14,467 bases of DNA from Deltaproteobacteria bacterium (GTDB lineage: Bacteria; Desulfobacterota; Desulfobacteria; Desulfobacterales; SURF-7). The notes under the pieces were generated by a model. It searched no databases. It was not told where the DNA came from and saw nothing but the letters and a program-made list of their open reading frames with translations. Position numbers and translations under genes: made by a program. The stretch covers positions 1-14,467 of the forward strand of contig JAFDJC010000043.1 in NCBI GenBank assembly GCA_019307665.1, in the 5' to 3' direction. The stretch's first letter is position 1. Every line of letters starts with the position of its first letter. Below, piece by piece: positions 13,660 through 14,467 of this stretch.

Positions 13660-13977
13660 AACTGACCCAATTATAAAAAGAGAATTTTTATAAAATGCCG
13701 GCCAATGTGCTTGGTGTTAAAAATTCATCTTTTCCCGGCAAATCAGCACTCAAACAAGATGCGTCATTGTTGTGCATTGCTAACTAGGGGGAGCCTAAAT
13801 TATAATAGCTTTATTCCATATTTAACTATAAAAGATAAATCTTAACAATATTGTCACAGAAGCACTTGAAAAATATCTATCACACACGAACAGCTCTTAG
13901 CAGTTTTCCTTCTAATATCATAACAAAAATGAACTCCTATTGTTGTCCGGACCACTATATAAAATAAAAAAGTCCGG
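13660..13977. other. Convergent spacer between the AOR gene and folC
   Basis: 318 bp with no credible coding sequence. It is AT-rich and holds an AT stem-loop just after the AOR gene (13671-13693), a TGCCGG/CCGGCA inverted repeat (13696-13701, 13735-13740) with a 33-nt gap, and a GC-rich dyad that reaches into the folC stop codon (13944-13980). I see nothing recognisable between about 13745 and 13940. Confidence 0.5.
13671..13693 (+). terminator. AT-rich stem-loop after the AOR gene
   Basis: A perfect 9-bp inverted repeat TTATAAAAA / TTTTTATAA with a GAGAA loop begins 12 nt after the AOR stop codon. The position suits a transcript 3' end, but the stem is all A-T and no U-run follows beyond its own arm. 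It is a weak terminator or mRNA-end structure at best. Confidence 0.3.
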
Positions 13978-13980
13978 TCA
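13944..13980. terminator. Dyad at the folC 3' end, possible bidirectional terminator
   Basis: TG-T-CCGGAC (13944-13952) pairs with GTCCGG-T-CA (13972-13980), eight pairs with one T-T mismatch and a 19-nt AT-rich loop. The right arm includes the folC stop codon (13978-13980). On the plus strand it is followed by TATTTT. It lies between two convergent genes, as bidirectional terminators do, but the loop is long and the U-run poor. Confidence 0.3.
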
Positions 13981-14467
13981 TATTTTAACCCATCCTCGTT
14001 CAATGGCTTCCATTGTCTCCCCAACAAGATAAAGCGACCCTGCAATGCAAACAGCATCCTCAGCAGATGCTGTTTCGACTGCGTATTTTACGGCTTCCGG
14101 CACATCAGGAATAATCCTGACATCAGAAACCATACTTTTTGCAACAGGATACAACTTTTCGGGCGCAAGACTTCGATCGATTTGAGGCCGAGTTAGAATC
14201 ACCTTTGAACAATGGGGCAAAAGATGACGCAGCATTGTTTTGTATGACTTGTCATCAAGTATTCCGGTAACCAGGGTCAGGTTTCTGTCCTTAATGTTTT
14301 CAGATAAAAATTTTGAGAGATTTTTTACGGCTGCAATGTTATGTGCGCCGTCAATCAGGATAAAAGGAGAAGTGGAGACTATTTCAAGCCTTCCCGGCCA
14401 TATATTGTTTTCAAGCCCTTTTCTGATACTTTCAAGCGTGATGTTCTGATTATTATTTTTACCTGTA
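13978..14467 (-). CDS. folC: Bifunctional dihydrofolate/folylpolyglutamate synthase, C-terminal part only
   Basis: The C-terminal 162 residues of FolC, cut at the window edge. FolC adds glutamates to folates (and usually makes dihydrofolate from dihydropteroate). The visible part carries NIWPGRLEIV, the Mur-ligase-type FILIDGAHN, LTLVTGILDDKSYKTML, LTRPQIDRSLAPEKL, and the C-terminal DAVCIAGSLYLVGE that closes the family fold. The reading frame stays open to 14467, so the start and the ATP-binding N-terminal domain lie outside. It is convergent with the AOR gene. The link to glyA and dCMP deaminase in folate and thymidylate metabolism is thematic only. Confidence 0.93.
   Translation of the reverse strand, partial: TGKNNNQNITLESIRKGLENNIWPGRLEIVSTSPFILIDGAHNIAAVKNLSKFLSENIKDRNLTLVTGILDDKSYKTMLRHLLPHCSKVILTRPQIDRSLAPEKLYPVAKSMVSDVRIIPDVPEAVKYAVETASAEDAVCIAGSLYLVGETMEAIERGWVKI

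Noticed and set aside
13696..13740. TGCCGG/CCGGCA inverted repeat as AOR terminator
   Set aside because: The 33-nt gap between 6-bp arms and the absence of a U-run make it a poor terminator; kept only as part of the spacer description.
13762..13800. Integron attC-like or other recombination site near the GCTAAC sequence
   Set aside because: No paired core sites or long imperfect palindrome typical of attC could be traced.

Overview
The window looks like a chromosomal segment of a Gram-negative anaerobe. The most likely source is a sulfate-reducer-like member of the Desulfobacterota. This is inferred from the gene order (rpiB-glyA-dCMP deaminase-nrdR-rib genes-nusB), the TrpB2-type tryptophan synthase beta homologue, and an aldehyde:ferredoxin oxidoreductase (AOR) family gene beside a polyferredoxin with a Tat-type leader. 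No 16S or other marker gene is present, so the assignment is by context only.

Left block (1-8992, all on the minus strand; read right to left): a tRNA-Arg(CCG) gene is followed after 35 bp by a tightly packed run of twelve genes. In transcription order these are rpiB, glyA, a dCMP deaminase, nrdR, ribD, ribE (riboflavin synthase), ribBA, ribH, nusB, a trpB2-type gene, a small cysteine-containing protein of unknown function, and a metallo-beta-lactamase-fold hydrolase cut by the window edge. Gaps run from a 4-bp overlap to 24 bp, so one long operon is likely. The four rib genes cover the enzymatic steps from GTP and ribulose-5-phosphate to riboflavin, apart from the dephosphorylation step. RpiB makes or consumes ribulose-5-phosphate, a RibBA substrate. 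GlyA, dCMP deaminase and NrdR relate to one-carbon, thymidylate and deoxynucleotide supply. I see no FMN riboswitch.

Middle block (8993-11084): about 2 kb with low coding density. It holds a 416-bp spacer with several small inverted repeats, a SAM-dependent methyltransferase on the minus strand with a recognisable promoter and a possible terminator, a 285-bp divergent spacer containing an 8-bp direct repeat spaced two helical turns apart, and a single-domain EamA/DMT-like membrane protein on the plus strand.

Right block (11085-14467): a two-gene plus-strand operon encodes a four-cluster [4Fe-4S] protein with a twin-arginine and lipobox leader and a 611-residue AOR-family enzyme. It faces the 3' part of folC on the minus strand, and the convergent gap contains hairpins. 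The AOR/polyferredoxin pair is the most interesting feature: the electron-transfer partner appears to be exported while the catalytic subunit has no leader, and the enzyme departs from the family in a conserved loop. I found no CRISPR array, insertion sequence, phage gene or obvious defence system.
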